Source: Nocardia fluminea (lineage in GTDB: Bacteria; Actinomycetota; Actinomycetes; Mycobacteriales; Mycobacteriaceae). From it: 64,000 nucleotides of DNA. The notes under the pieces are model-generated. The model ran no database searches. It had not been told where the DNA came from and was given only the letters and a program-made list of their open reading frames with translations. Of the stretch, positions 16,237 through 24,058 are shown one piece after another. Every line of letters starts with the position of its first letter. Within the stretch, counting starts at the first letter, position 1. The stretch lies in NCBI RefSeq assembly GCF_002846365.1, contig NZ_PJMW01000002.1, forward strand, positions 558,001-622,000, read 5' to 3'. Position numbers and translations under genes: made by a program.

Positions 16237-18036
16237 GTGCCCAGCCATGCCAGCGCACGGATCACAAAGGTACTCGTAGCTAACCGCGGCGAGATCGCGG
16301 TTCGCGTGATCCGGGCTGCCAAGGACGCGGGAATCACCAGCGTCGCGGTGTATGCCGAGCCCGATGCCGACGCTCCCTTCGTGAAGCTCGCCGACGAGGC
16401 GTTCGCCCTCGGCGGCCAGACCTCCGCCGAGTCGTACCTCGTGTTCGACAAGATCCTCGACGCCGCGGCCAAGTCCGGCGCCGACGCGATCCACCCCGGT
16501 TACGGTTTCCTCTCCGAGAACGCCGACTTCGCCCAGGCCGTCATCGACGCCGGGCTGATCTGGATCGGCCCGTCGCCGCAGTCCATCCGCGACCTGGGTG
16601 ACAAGGTCACCGCGCGCCACATCGCCGAGAAGGCGAAGGCGCCGATGGCCGCCGGTACCAAGGACCCGGTCAAGAACGCCGACGAGGTCGTCGCGTTCGC
16701 CAAGGAATACGGCGTCCCCGTGGCCATCAAGGCCGCTTTCGGTGGCGGTGGCCGCGGCATGAAGGTCGCCCACACCATCGAGGAGATCCCCGAGCTGTTC
16801 GAGTCGGCGACCCGTGAGGCCATCGCCGCCTTCGGTCGCGGCGAGTGCTTCGTCGAGCAGTACCTCGACAAGGCCCGCCACGTCGAAGCCCAGGTCATCG
16901 CCGACCAGCACGGCAACGTGGTCGTCGCCGGTACCCGTGACTGCTCGCTGCAGCGCCGGTTCCAGAAGCTCGTCGAGGAAGCGCCCGCGCCGTTCCTGTC
17001 CGACAAGGTCCGCGCCGCCATCCACGAGTCGGCCAAGCGCATCTGCCGCGAGGCGGGCTACTACGGTGCGGGCACCGTGGAGTACCTGGTGCAGGGCGAC
17101 ACTGTGTCGTTCCTCGAGGTGAACACCCGCCTGCAGGTGGAGCACCCGGTCACCGAGGAGACCGCGGGCATCGACCTGGTGCGTCAGCAGTTCGCGATCG
17201 CCAACGGCGAGGAACTGTCCATCAAGGAAGACCCCACTCCGCGTGGCCACGCGTTCGAGTTCCGGATCAACGGTGAGGACGCCGGTCGCGGCTTCCTGCC
17301 CGCTCCCGGCCCGGTCAACGTCTACCGCGAGCCCACCGGCCCCGGTGTGCGCGTCGACTCCGGCGTGGTCCAGGGCAGCGTTATCGGCGGTCAGTTCGAC
17401 TCGATGCTGGCCAAGCTGATCGTCACCGGCGAGAACCGTGAGCAGGCGCTGCAGCGTGCCCGCCGCGCGCTGGCCGAGTTCGAGGTCGAGGGCCTGGCGA
17501 CGGTGATCCCGTTCCACCGCGCGGTCATCGAGGATCCGGCCTTCATCGGTGACGGCGAGAAGTTCGACGTCTACACCAAGTGGATCGAGAACGAGTGGAA
17601 CAACACCGTCGAGCCGTACACCGCCGGTGGCGCGGCCGACGATGACGACGACGATCTGCCCCGGCAGAAGGTTGTCGTCGAGGTCGGTGGACGTCGCGTC
17701 GAGGTGTCGCTGCCCGGTCAGTTCACCCTCGGTGGCGGTGCGGCCGGTTCGGCGGGCAACGGCGTGGTGCGCAAGAAGCCGAAGGCGCGCAAGCGTGGCG
17801 GTGCCGGCGGCGGTGCCGCCTCGGGTGACGCGGTGACCGCGCCGATGCAGGGCACCGTCGTGAAGGTCGCGGTCGAAGAGGGCCAGACCGTCGAGGTGGG
17901 CGACCTGATCGTGGTGCTCGAGGCCATGAAGATGGAGAACCCGGTCAACGCGCACAAGGCCGGTGTCGTCACCGGGCTCGCCGTCGCGGCGGGTGCGGCG
18001 ATCACACAGGGCACCGTCCTGGCGGAGATCAAGTAA
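16237..18036 (+). CDS. accA3: Biotinylated acyl-CoA carboxylase alpha subunit AccA3
   Basis: This 599-residue protein combines biotin carboxylase (residues about 8-455) and biotin carboxyl carrier protein. The carboxylase part begins [18 protein letters not shown]. It has the ATP-grasp glycine loop [12 protein letters not shown] and the [17 protein letters not shown] active-site segment. An acidic and then basic low-complexity linker follows. The biotin lysine is Lys565 in [10 protein letters not shown]. It serves several AccD subunits, including AccD5 here, and is modified by BirA. The GTG at 16237 has a perfect AGGAGG 4 nt upstream. A TACACT at 16141-16146 may be its -10. The ordering matches Rv3283 (sseA)-Rv3285 (accA3). 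Confidence 0.97.
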   Translation: MPSHASARITKVLVANRGEIAVRVIRAAKDAGITSVAVYAEPDADAPFVKLADEAFALGGQTSAESYLVFDKILDAAAKSGADAIHPGYGFLSENADFAQAVIDAGLIWIGPSPQSIRDLGDKVTARHIAEKAKAPMAAGTKDPVKNADEVVAFAKEYGVPVAIKAAFGGGGRGMKVAHTIEEIPELFESATREAIAAFGRGECFVEQYLDKARHVEAQVIADQHGNVVVAGTRDCSLQRRFQKLVEEAPAPFLSDKVRAAIHESAKRICREAGYYGAGTVEYLVQGDTVSFLEVNTRLQVEHPVTEETAGIDLVRQQFAIANGEELSIKEDPTPRGHAFEFRINGEDAGRGFLPAPGPVNVYREPTGPGVRVDSGVVQGSVIGGQFDSMLAKLIVTGENREQALQRARRALAEFEVEGLATVIPFHRAVIEDPAFIGDGEKFDVYTKWIENEWNNTVEPYTAGGAADDDDDDLPRQKVVVEVGGRRVEVSLPGQFTLGGGAAGSAGNGVVRKKPKARKRGGAGGGAASGDAVTAPMQGTVVKVAVEEGQTVEVGDLIVVLEAMKMENPVNAHKAGVVTGLAVAAGAAITQGTVLAEIK

Positions 18037-18057
18037 TTAAAAGCCGCTGACTGTCCA

Positions 18058-18093
18058 CAACGGGCGCTGGTCCTCGCGGATCGGCGCCCGTTG
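18058..18093 (+). terminator. Terminator downstream of accA3
   Basis: CAACGGGCGC pairs with GCGCCCGTTG, a perfect 10-bp stem with a 16-nt loop, starting 21 nt after the accA3 stop. Confidence 0.65.
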
Positions 18094-18220
18094 TCGTCGG
18101 CCGGGCGCCTCCGCCGATCCGGAGGCGACGAGGGTTCCCGATCCAGCGGCGTGGAGACGGATCGGTGAACAGGCGAGGAAGTTCCCGCGTCTCCCCCGGC
18201 CGGCCGGTCGGCTTCTGTCG

Positions 18221-18226
18221 TATCGT
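18221..18226 (+). promoter_or_regulatory. -10 element, leaderless patatin-like gene
   Basis: TATCGT lies 7 nt upstream of the GTG at 18234. Confidence 0.45.
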
Positions 18227-18233
18227 GGGTCAG

Positions 18234-19205
18234 GTGACCAGCACCGCGCACACCGATCTGGACCCGCTCTCGACGCCGGGTTCGGCAACGGTGGCCGAGG
18301 TCATCGAGGCTCGCCGGGAAACCGGTACACGCGCCGACGGCAATCGCCTCGCGCTGGTGATCGAGGGCGGCGGCAGTCGCGGGGTGTACTCGAGCGGCAT
18401 GGTGCAGGCGCTGGAGGAGCTGGGTCTGGCGAAGGTCTTCGACGCCGTCTACGGCACGTCGGCCGGGGCGATCAACGGCGCCTGGTTGCTGTGCGGGCGC
18501 GCGGCGACGGGGATGCGATCGTGGACCGACCCGGCGATCATGCGTCGCGTGGTCGACCCGGTTCGCATCTTCCGCGGTCGCCCCGTCTTCGATCTGCACT
18601 ATCTCGTACATCGCGTGTACGACGGCATCGAGCCCATGGACTTCCCGGCGATCCTGGCCAACCCCACCACCTTCCACCCCATCGCGACCGATATCTGCAC
18701 CGGGCAGTCGGTGGACCTCGGGCCCTACATCACCGACAAACAGTCCCTCATGACGGCGCTGCGGGCCTCCGCGGGCCTTCCGCTGCTGGCGGGACCACCG
18801 GTGGCCCTCGCGGGCGGCAGCTACTTCGACGGCGGCCTCACCGAAACCGTCCCGATCCGCACCGCCGTGGCCGCGGGCATCACCCACGCCCTGGTCCTGC
18901 GCACGCGCCGGACCGATGAAGTCCGCCCGCCCGCGCCCCTGCTGCATCGGGTGGTCGGCGGCGGTTACATGCGTGCGATCGCGCCCGGTGCGTTCCGGGC
19001 GTGGAGCAAGCGGCCCGGGCAGCAGGCGATGGAGGACAGCTACCTCGGCGCCCTGGGCGATCACGTCCTGCAAGTCCACCCGCCCGCCGGTTCCCCGGCC
19101 GTCGAGAGCGCGGCCCGCGACACCGATCTGCTCACCCGCGCTCTCGACATCGGTCGCACGGCGGTGCACTCGCTGCTGGGCGGCGGCGCCCTCCGCACTG
19201 CCTGA
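18234..19205 (+). CDS. Patatin-like phospholipase family protein
   Basis: The protein is about 323 residues. The patatin fold is shown by LVIEGGGSRGVYSSGM (oxyanion glycines), the nucleophile elbow GTSAG (Ser in VYGTSAGAINGAW) and the catalytic aspartate in DGGLTETVP. Members are serine/aspartate-dyad lipid acyl hydrolases; the substrate is unknown. There is no signal peptide, so it is probably cytoplasmic or membrane-associated. The GTG at 18234 is selected because of the -10-like TATCGT 7 nt upstream; the open frame also reaches an ATG at 18165. A proteolipid role fits the nearby carboxylase genes but is not shown. Confidence 0.88.
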   Translation: MTSTAHTDLDPLSTPGSATVAEVIEARRETGTRADGNRLALVIEGGGSRGVYSSGMVQALEELGLAKVFDAVYGTSAGAINGAWLLCGRAATGMRSWTDPAIMRRVVDPVRIFRGRPVFDLHYLVHRVYDGIEPMDFPAILANPTTFHPIATDICTGQSVDLGPYITDKQSLMTALRASAGLPLLAGPPVALAGGSYFDGGLTETVPIRTAVAAGITHALVLRTRRTDEVRPPAPLLHRVVGGGYMRAIAPGAFRAWSKRPGQQAMEDSYLGALGDHVLQVHPPAGSPAVESAARDTDLLTRALDIGRTAVHSLLGGGALRTA

Positions 19206-19290
19206 CCTCGGCACGACACCGCGGTTCGTGTGCGGGGCCGAGATCACAGCCATCCGGGTAGCGTGTGCCGGTCTCGGCCGGCACCCGAAC

Positions 19291-19296
19291 TAGGCT
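19291..19296 (+). promoter_or_regulatory. -10 element, leaderless small gene
   Basis: TAGGCT lies 6 nt upstream of the GTG at 19303. Confidence 0.45.
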
Positions 19297-19302
19297 GCTC
19301 GC

Positions 19303-19647
19303 GTGGAACCGATCGAGATCAACGCAGGGTCCTGGTATCTGCGCGCGCTGCGCGCCGACGAGCGCATCGACGACCGGCCCGCGCTGGCCGACGGCGGCAT
19401 CACCGATCCCGGCTACGTGGCCGGCCGATCGGCGCAATGGGCGGACGAGTCGCACTTCTCCTGGGCGGTCTGCGTTCCGACGACAGCCGAGATGGTCGCC
19501 GAGATCGGCGTGACGCCGGGCCCCGAAGACACCGCGACGGTCACCGGGTGGGCCCGTCCCGGTGAGGACGAGGCGCTGGCCGCCGGTCTCGCCTCGGTGC
19601 ACCGATTCGTAGCAGGCGCACTCGGATTGACGCCGGTGCCCGCCTGA
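19303..19647 (+). CDS. Conserved hypothetical protein
   Basis: A 114-residue acidic protein without membrane segments or recognised motifs. It starts VEPIEINAGSWYLRALRADERIDDRPAL and includes a tryptophan-containing FSWAVCVP segment. A TAGGCT hexamer 6 nt before the GTG supports it as a real, probably leaderless, gene. The codon pattern looks coding throughout. It lies between the patatin-like gene and the convergent lat. Function unknown. Confidence 0.65.
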   Translation: MEPIEINAGSWYLRALRADERIDDRPALADGGITDPGYVAGRSAQWADESHFSWAVCVPTTAEMVAEIGVTPGPEDTATVTGWARPGEDEALAAGLASVHRFVAGALGLTPVPA

Positions 19648-19662
19648 TCATCATCTGAGCAA

Positions 19663-19690
19663 GGGCCGACGGCGATCGTGCCGCCGACCC
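19663..19690. terminator. Probable terminator between the small gene and lat
   Basis: GGGCCGACGGC and GCCGCCGACCC form an 11-position stem with two imperfect pairs and a 6-nt loop, in the gap between convergent genes. Confidence 0.45.
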
Positions 19691-19708
19691 GGCCTCGGAT
19701 CCTCCGAG

Positions 19709-21049
19709 CTACCGACGTTCTCGCGTGAGCACCGCGTCGAGTGCGTCGACGGCCCGGCGCAGCTCGTCCTCGGTCACCGTCAGCGGCGGACGGAAGCGGA
19801 TGCCGCGCTCGCCCGTGCCCAGCAGCAAGACGTGCTCACGTTCGCGCAGTTCCGTCACCACCCGATCACGCAGCTCCGGCGTCGCCAGTGTCACCGCGCA
19901 CATCAGCCCACGTCCACGTGCCTCGCCGACCATGTCCGGGTGCGCCGCGGCGAGTTCGCCGAGCCGGTCGAGCAGGAACGCGCCGAGCGGCAGCACGCCC
20001 TCGATCAGCCGATCCTGTTCTAGCACTTCGAGAATGCGACGGGTACGCACCATGTCGGTGAGGTTGCCGCCCCAGGTGGAGTTGAGCCGGGAGCTCACCC
20101 GGAAGACATTGTCGGCCACCTCGTCAACCCGCCCGCCTGCCATGATCCCGCAGATCTGAGTCTTCTTGCCGAAGGCCACCACATCTGGCACGACGCCCAA
20201 TTGCTGGAAGGCCCAGGTGGTTCCGGTCATGCCGACGCCGGTCTGCACCTCGTCGAGGACGAACAGCGCGTCGTGCGCGTGGCACAGCCGCTGCATGGCG
20301 GCGAGGAATTCCGGCCGCAGGTGCCGGTCGCCGCCTTCGCCCTGGATCGGTTCGGCGATGAAGCAGGCGATGTCGTGCGGATTGTCGGCGAAGGCCCGTT
20401 CGGCCTGGGCCAGCGCCCGCGCTTCGAGGGCGGCGATATCGGGCCCGGCGAAGGTGTGTGGCGTATCGATTCGCGGCCAATCGAATTTCGGGAATCGCGC
20501 TGTCTTGACCGGGTCGGTATTGGTGAGCGAGAGCGTATAACCGCTGCGCCCGTGGAAGGCGCCGGTCAGGTGCAGCACCTTGGTGCCGAGTTCCGGTGCG
20601 CGACCGTGTGATTCGTTGTGCCTGCTCTTCCAGTCGAAAGCGACTTTCAGCGCGTTCTCCACCGCGAGGGCGCCACCGTCGACGAAGAACAGGTGCGGCA
20701 AGCGCGGATCACCGAGCACGCGGGCGAAGGTTTCGACGAAGCGGGCCATCTCGACGGTGTAGATATCGGAGTTGCTCGGCTTGTTCAGTGCGGCGGTGGC
20801 CAGTTCCGCGAGAAAGCTCTCGTCGCCCGCCAGGGCGGGATGGTTCATGCCGAGCGCGTTGGAGGCGAAGAAGCCGAACATGTCGAGGTAGCCGGTGCCG
20901 TCGCGTTCGTCGACGAGCGTGCGACCGTGCGATTGGTGTAGGTCGAGCACAAGCTCGAAACCGTCCGCGAGGATGTGCGAGGACAGGATCTCGTGGACCC
21001 GGTCGGCGGGGATGACCGCCGCGCCAGGGCGCTCCAGTTCGATGGTCAT
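19709..21049 (-). CDS. lat: L-lysine 6-transaminase Lat
   Basis: A class III PLP aminotransferase of 446 residues. It moves the epsilon-amino group of lysine to 2-oxoglutarate, giving piperideine-6-carboxylate. Features are the FFVDGGALAVENALKVAFDWK segment typical of lysine epsilon-aminotransferases, LTGAFHGRSGYTLSLTNTDP, the DEVQTGVGMTGTTWA segment and the PLP lysine in AFGKKTQICGIMAGG. The ATG at 21049 has TATCGT 7 nt upstream, suggesting a leaderless transcript; an ATG at 21067 is less likely. The Lrp gene precedes it on the same strand with a 66-bp AT-rich gap, suggesting Lrp control. The downstream enzyme Pcd is encoded divergently. Confidence 0.95.
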   Translation of the reverse strand: MTIELERPGAAVIPADRVHEILSSHILADGFELVLDLHQSHGRTLVDERDGTGYLDMFGFFASNALGMNHPALAGDESFLAELATAALNKPSNSDIYTVEMARFVETFARVLGDPRLPHLFFVDGGALAVENALKVAFDWKSRHNESHGRAPELGTKVLHLTGAFHGRSGYTLSLTNTDPVKTARFPKFDWPRIDTPHTFAGPDIAALEARALAQAERAFADNPHDIACFIAEPIQGEGGDRHLRPEFLAAMQRLCHAHDALFVLDEVQTGVGMTGTTWAFQQLGVVPDVVAFGKKTQICGIMAGGRVDEVADNVFRVSSRLNSTWGGNLTDMVRTRRILEVLEQDRLIEGVLPLGAFLLDRLGELAAAHPDMVGEARGRGLMCAVTLATPELRDRVVTELREREHVLLLGTGERGIRFRPPLTVTEDELRRAVDALDAVLTRERR

Positions 21050-21056
21050 GAAACCG

Positions 21057-21062
21057 ACGATA
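21057..21062 (-). promoter_or_regulatory. -10 element, leaderless lat
   Basis: TATCGT lies 7 nt upstream of the ATG at 21049, in an AT-rich stretch (21060-21115) that may also hold Lrp sites. Confidence 0.45.
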
Positions 21063-21115
21063 CGCAAATATTTACGGAAGATCTACGGAATCACGAATCA
21101 AATTACGGAGTATCG

Positions 21116-21568
21116 CTACCTGTCATAGAATGTCTGCAGGATGATCGTGCTGCGGGTGTGGACGTTGGCCGTAGCCCTGATCTCCTGCAGCAGATGTTCC
21201 AGATGCCGGGGCGAGGCCACCCGCACCAGCAGGACGTAGCTCTCCTCGCCCGCCACGGAGTGGCACCCCTCGATGCCGGGGATGTGCTGCAACAAGGCGG
21301 GCGCGTCATCGGGCTGGGAGGGGTCGAGAGGAGTGATCGCGACGAACGCCGACAGCAAGTGCCCGAGCGCTTCGGGGTCCACCTGCGCCGCGTACCCGCG
21401 AATCACGCCGCGCGCTTCGAGCCTGCGCACCCGCGATTGCACCGCGGAGACCGAGAGGCTGGCCTTCTCCGCCAGATTCGACAATGTGGCGCGACCGTCT
21501 GCCATCAGTTCTTTGATCAATAGTCGATCGATATCGTCGAGCTGGGGTCGAGCCGGTGTATCCGCCAT
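21116..21568 (-). CDS. lrp: Lrp/AsnC-family transcriptional regulator
   Basis: 150 residues. An N-terminal AsnC-type HTH (LDDIDRLLIKELMADGRATLSNLAEKASLSVSAVQSRVRRLEARGVIRGY) is followed by a RAM/ligand-binding alpha-beta domain. The domain is probably sensitive to lysine or a related amino acid. The ATG at 21568 has TAGCCT 6 nt upstream. It sits between lat and the divergent pcd, as LrpA (Rv3291c) does in M. tuberculosis, and so probably regulates both. Its own gene is only 118 bp from the pcd start. Confidence 0.93.
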   Translation of the reverse strand: MADTPARPQLDDIDRLLIKELMADGRATLSNLAEKASLSVSAVQSRVRRLEARGVIRGYAAQVDPEALGHLLSAFVAITPLDPSQPDDAPALLQHIPGIEGCHSVAGEESYVLLVRVASPRHLEHLLQEIRATANVHTRSTIILQTFYDR

Positions 21569-21574
21569 CAGCGA

Positions 21575-21580
21575 AGGCTA
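21575..21580 (-). promoter_or_regulatory. -10 element, leaderless lrp
   Basis: TAGCCT lies 6 nt upstream of the ATG at 21568. Confidence 0.45.
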
Positions 21581-21686
21581 ACGCAGCGTGGGGCTCGCGC
21601 GGGGAAAACTTCTTTCCGTTCCCCACCGAATTCTCCCGAACTTTTCCGTGAGTCGTACCAAACAGCAGAAGGTGAGCAGAGTACCG

Positions 21687-23204
21687 ATGACGCAGACCGT
21701 GAACTTCTCCGAGCAGCTCTCCCTGCGGGCCAGGGCGCTACTGCACAGCCTCGGCGCCGAGGTGCCGGAGCCCGGCCCGCTGCTCGCGCGCACACCGATC
21801 TCCGGCGGTGTCCTGTTGCCGCTGGCCGTCGACGCCCCCGCCGAGGTGGATGCCGCGATCGGCCGTGCCGCAACAGCGTTCGAGTCGTGGCGCGCGGTTC
21901 CGGCGCCGGTGCGCGCGGGCTTGGTACGCAGGCTGGCCCAGCTGCTGGTGGCCCACCAGGACGAGCTGGCCGAGCTGGTGACCCTGGAGGCGGGCAAGAT
22001 CGGCGCCGAGGCGCTGGGCGAAGTGCAGGAGATGATCGACGTCTGCGAGTTCGCGATCGGGCTCTCGCGTCAGCTCTACGGCGCCACCATGCCGTCGGAA
22101 CGTCCCGGACATCGGCTCATGGAGACGTGGCATCCGCTCGGCGTCGTCGGGGTGATCTCGGCGTTCAATTTCCCTGTCGCGGTGTGGGCTTGGAATACCG
22201 CGATCGCCCTGGTGTGCGGCGACACGGTGGTCTGGAAGCCGTCGGAGACCACACCGTTGACGGCGCTGGCCTGTCACACGCTGCTGCGGCGCGCGGCGGT
22301 CGACATGGGCGCGGATCCCGCAGTGCACCAGCTGATCCAAGGGGACGCGACGGTCGGCTCTGCGCTGGTCGACGACGGCCGGGTCGCCCTGGTGAGCGCG
22401 ACGGGCTCGGTACGGATGGGCGCCACCGTCGCCCCTCGGGTGGCAGCGCGCTTCGGCAGGTGCCTGCTGGAGCTGGGTGGCAACAACGCCGCGATCGTCG
22501 CGCCTAGTGCCGATCTGGACCTGGCGGTGCGCGGCATCGTCTTCGCCGCGGCGGGCACCGCGGGCCAGCGGTGCACGAGCCTGCGACGGTTGATCGCGCA
22601 CCGCTCGATCGCCGACCAGCTGGTCGAACGGCTCGCCGCGGCGTACGGCCAACTGTCCGTGGGCAATCCACTCGACGACGGCGTGCTGGTCGGGCCGCTG
22701 ATCAACGAGCGCGCCTTCGCCGCGATGCAGAAGGCGCTGGCCGGGTCGGTGGCCGAGGGCGGCGACATCATCTGCGGCGGTGAGCGAGTCGAGACACTCG
22801 GACCCGACGCCTACTACGTGCGACCGGCGCTCGTGCGCATGCCCGCGCAGACCGAACTCGTGCGCGAGGAAACCTTCGCCCCCATTCTGTACGTGCTGAC
22901 CTACGACGAGCTCGACGAGGCCATCGCCTTGAACAACGGTGTGACCCAGGGCCTTTCCTCGTCGATCTTCACCCTCGACCAGCGCGAGGCCGAACAGTTC
23001 CTCGCCGGTTCCGACTGCGGCATCGCCAATGTCAACATCGGAACCTCGGGCGCGGAGATCGGCGGTGCGTTCGGCGGGGAGAAGAACACCGGCGGCGGCC
23101 GGGAGTCGGGCTCCGACTCCTGGAAGGCCTACATGCGCCGCGCCACCAACACCGTCAACTACTCCACCGAACTCCCGCTCGCACAAGGCATCCATTTCGG
23201 CTGA
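21687..23204 (+). CDS. pcd: L-piperideine-6-carboxylate dehydrogenase
   Basis: A 505-residue aldehyde dehydrogenase that oxidises L-2-aminoadipate semialdehyde/piperideine-6-carboxylate to 2-aminoadipate. Motifs are FNFPVAVWAWNTA and VWKPSETTPL (NAD binding), the general-base glutamate in LLELGGNNAAIV, the nucleophile in GTAGQRCTSLRRL and EETFAPILYV. It belongs to the ALDH7-like group by the GIANVNIGTSGAEIGGAFGGEKNTGGGRESGSD segment. The ATG at 21687 has AAGGTGAG upstream; the longer frame back to 21588 lacks family similarity. It completes the pathway begun by Lat. Confidence 0.94.
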   Translation: MTQTVNFSEQLSLRARALLHSLGAEVPEPGPLLARTPISGGVLLPLAVDAPAEVDAAIGRAATAFESWRAVPAPVRAGLVRRLAQLLVAHQDELAELVTLEAGKIGAEALGEVQEMIDVCEFAIGLSRQLYGATMPSERPGHRLMETWHPLGVVGVISAFNFPVAVWAWNTAIALVCGDTVVWKPSETTPLTALACHTLLRRAAVDMGADPAVHQLIQGDATVGSALVDDGRVALVSATGSVRMGATVAPRVAARFGRCLLELGGNNAAIVAPSADLDLAVRGIVFAAAGTAGQRCTSLRRLIAHRSIADQLVERLAAAYGQLSVGNPLDDGVLVGPLINERAFAAMQKALAGSVAEGGDIICGGERVETLGPDAYYVRPALVRMPAQTELVREETFAPILYVLTYDELDEAIALNNGVTQGLSSSIFTLDQREAEQFLAGSDCGIANVNIGTSGAEIGGAFGGEKNTGGGRESGSDSWKAYMRRATNTVNYSTELPLAQGIHFG

Positions 23205-23257
23205 TCAGGGCAGCGATTTCGCCTTCCACCCCACCCCGTGTAAAGTGGTATTTGCAA

Positions 23258-23331
23258 CGCGGGATGGAGCAGCTCGGTAGCTCGCTGGGCTCATAACCCA
23301 GAGGTCGCAGGTTCAAATCCTGTTCCCGCTA
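23258..23331 (+). tRNA. tRNA-fMet (initiator), anticodon CAT
   Basis: The sequence folds into a full cloverleaf with the CAT anticodon at 23292-23294. Initiator hallmarks are the unpaired C1:U72 at the acceptor end and three consecutive G:C pairs in the anticodon stem (CTGGG/CCCAG). The CCA end is not encoded; the next bases are CTA. A TAAAGT at 23241-23246 could be the -10. A strong terminator follows immediately. Confidence 0.96.
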
Positions 23332-23334
23332 CTA

Positions 23335-23374
23335 CGAAGAAGGCCCCGGAGTTTCGACTCCGGGGCCTTCTTCG
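23335..23374. terminator. Bidirectional terminator after tRNA-fMet
   Basis: A perfect 18-bp stem (CGAAGAAGGCCCCGGAGT and its complement) with a TTCG tetraloop. It also ends the convergent phosphatase-like gene, whose stop abuts it. Confidence 0.9.
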
Positions 23375-23923
23375 TTATCCGTTGCCCAGGCGCAGGGTCC
23401 AGTTCCCCCGGTAGTGCAGCCGGGTGACACTCGCCGGCGGAACATCCATGCGCCAGAACGACTTCGCCGGTGCGTCGAGCACCACGAGCAGCGCGGCGCG
23501 CACCACGGCCGGGTGTGTCACCGCCACGGTGTCGCGGCCCGACGAGGCGATCTCGGCCAGCCAGAAACGCACCCGCTCCACCAGATCGGTGACCGATTCC
23601 CCACCGTGCCCACGGAATTCGGGATCGGTGAGCCAGGCGAACAGCTGGTCCTGAGCCACTTTGCTCATCTCACTGCCCCGCCACGACCCCGCGTCGAGAT
23701 CTCGTAATCGCACGTCCTGTTCGCCGACCAGGCCCAATTCCGCCGCCGTCTCGCGGACCCGCCGCTCCGGTCCTGTCCGCACCAACGCATCCGCGAGCGG
23801 CACACAGGCGCGCACAGCGGCCCGTCCCGACTCGTCGAGGGGTTCATCGACAGGAAAACGCGCCTTACGTACCGCCTCGGTAAGGCCATGGCCGACAAGG
23901 TCGACTCTCAGCACCGTTTGCAC
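23375..23923 (-). CDS. Histidine phosphatase-superfamily protein, atypical active site
   Basis: A 182-residue protein of the phosphoglycerate-mutase-like fold. The usual RHG motif reads GHG (Gly11-His12-Gly13 in RVDLVGHGLTEA), so the first phosphate-binding arginine is missing. Other catalytic parts are in place: GPERRVRET (Arg54/57), HGGES with Glu109, and the second histidine His137 in AVTHPAVVRA. The true gene is this C-terminal part of a longer open frame that runs antisense through lhr. The GTG at 23923 has TACCCT 8 nt upstream. Divergent from lhr. Substrate unknown. Confidence 0.82.
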   Translation of the reverse strand: MQTVLRVDLVGHGLTEAVRKARFPVDEPLDESGRAAVRACVPLADALVRTGPERRVRETAAELGLVGEQDVRLRDLDAGSWRGSEMSKVAQDQLFAWLTDPEFRGHGGESVTDLVERVRFWLAEIASSGRDTVAVTHPAVVRAALLVVLDAPAKSFWRMDVPPASVTRLHYRGNWTLRLGNG

Positions 23924-23931
23924 GAGAGTCG

Positions 23932-23937
23932 AGGGTA
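23932..23937 (-). promoter_or_regulatory. -10 element, leaderless phosphatase-like gene
   Basis: TACCCT lies 8 nt upstream of the GTG at 23923. Confidence 0.4.
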
Positions 23938-24058
23938 GCGACGGATGCGATCCACGCCACAACCCGGGCTGGGCGCCCCCGGTCATCGGGATGTTCGCGC
24001 TGGTGGGGGCGCACGACGGCCGACGAAGTTGTCGGTGGGCCGGTGCACACTGGGTGCT

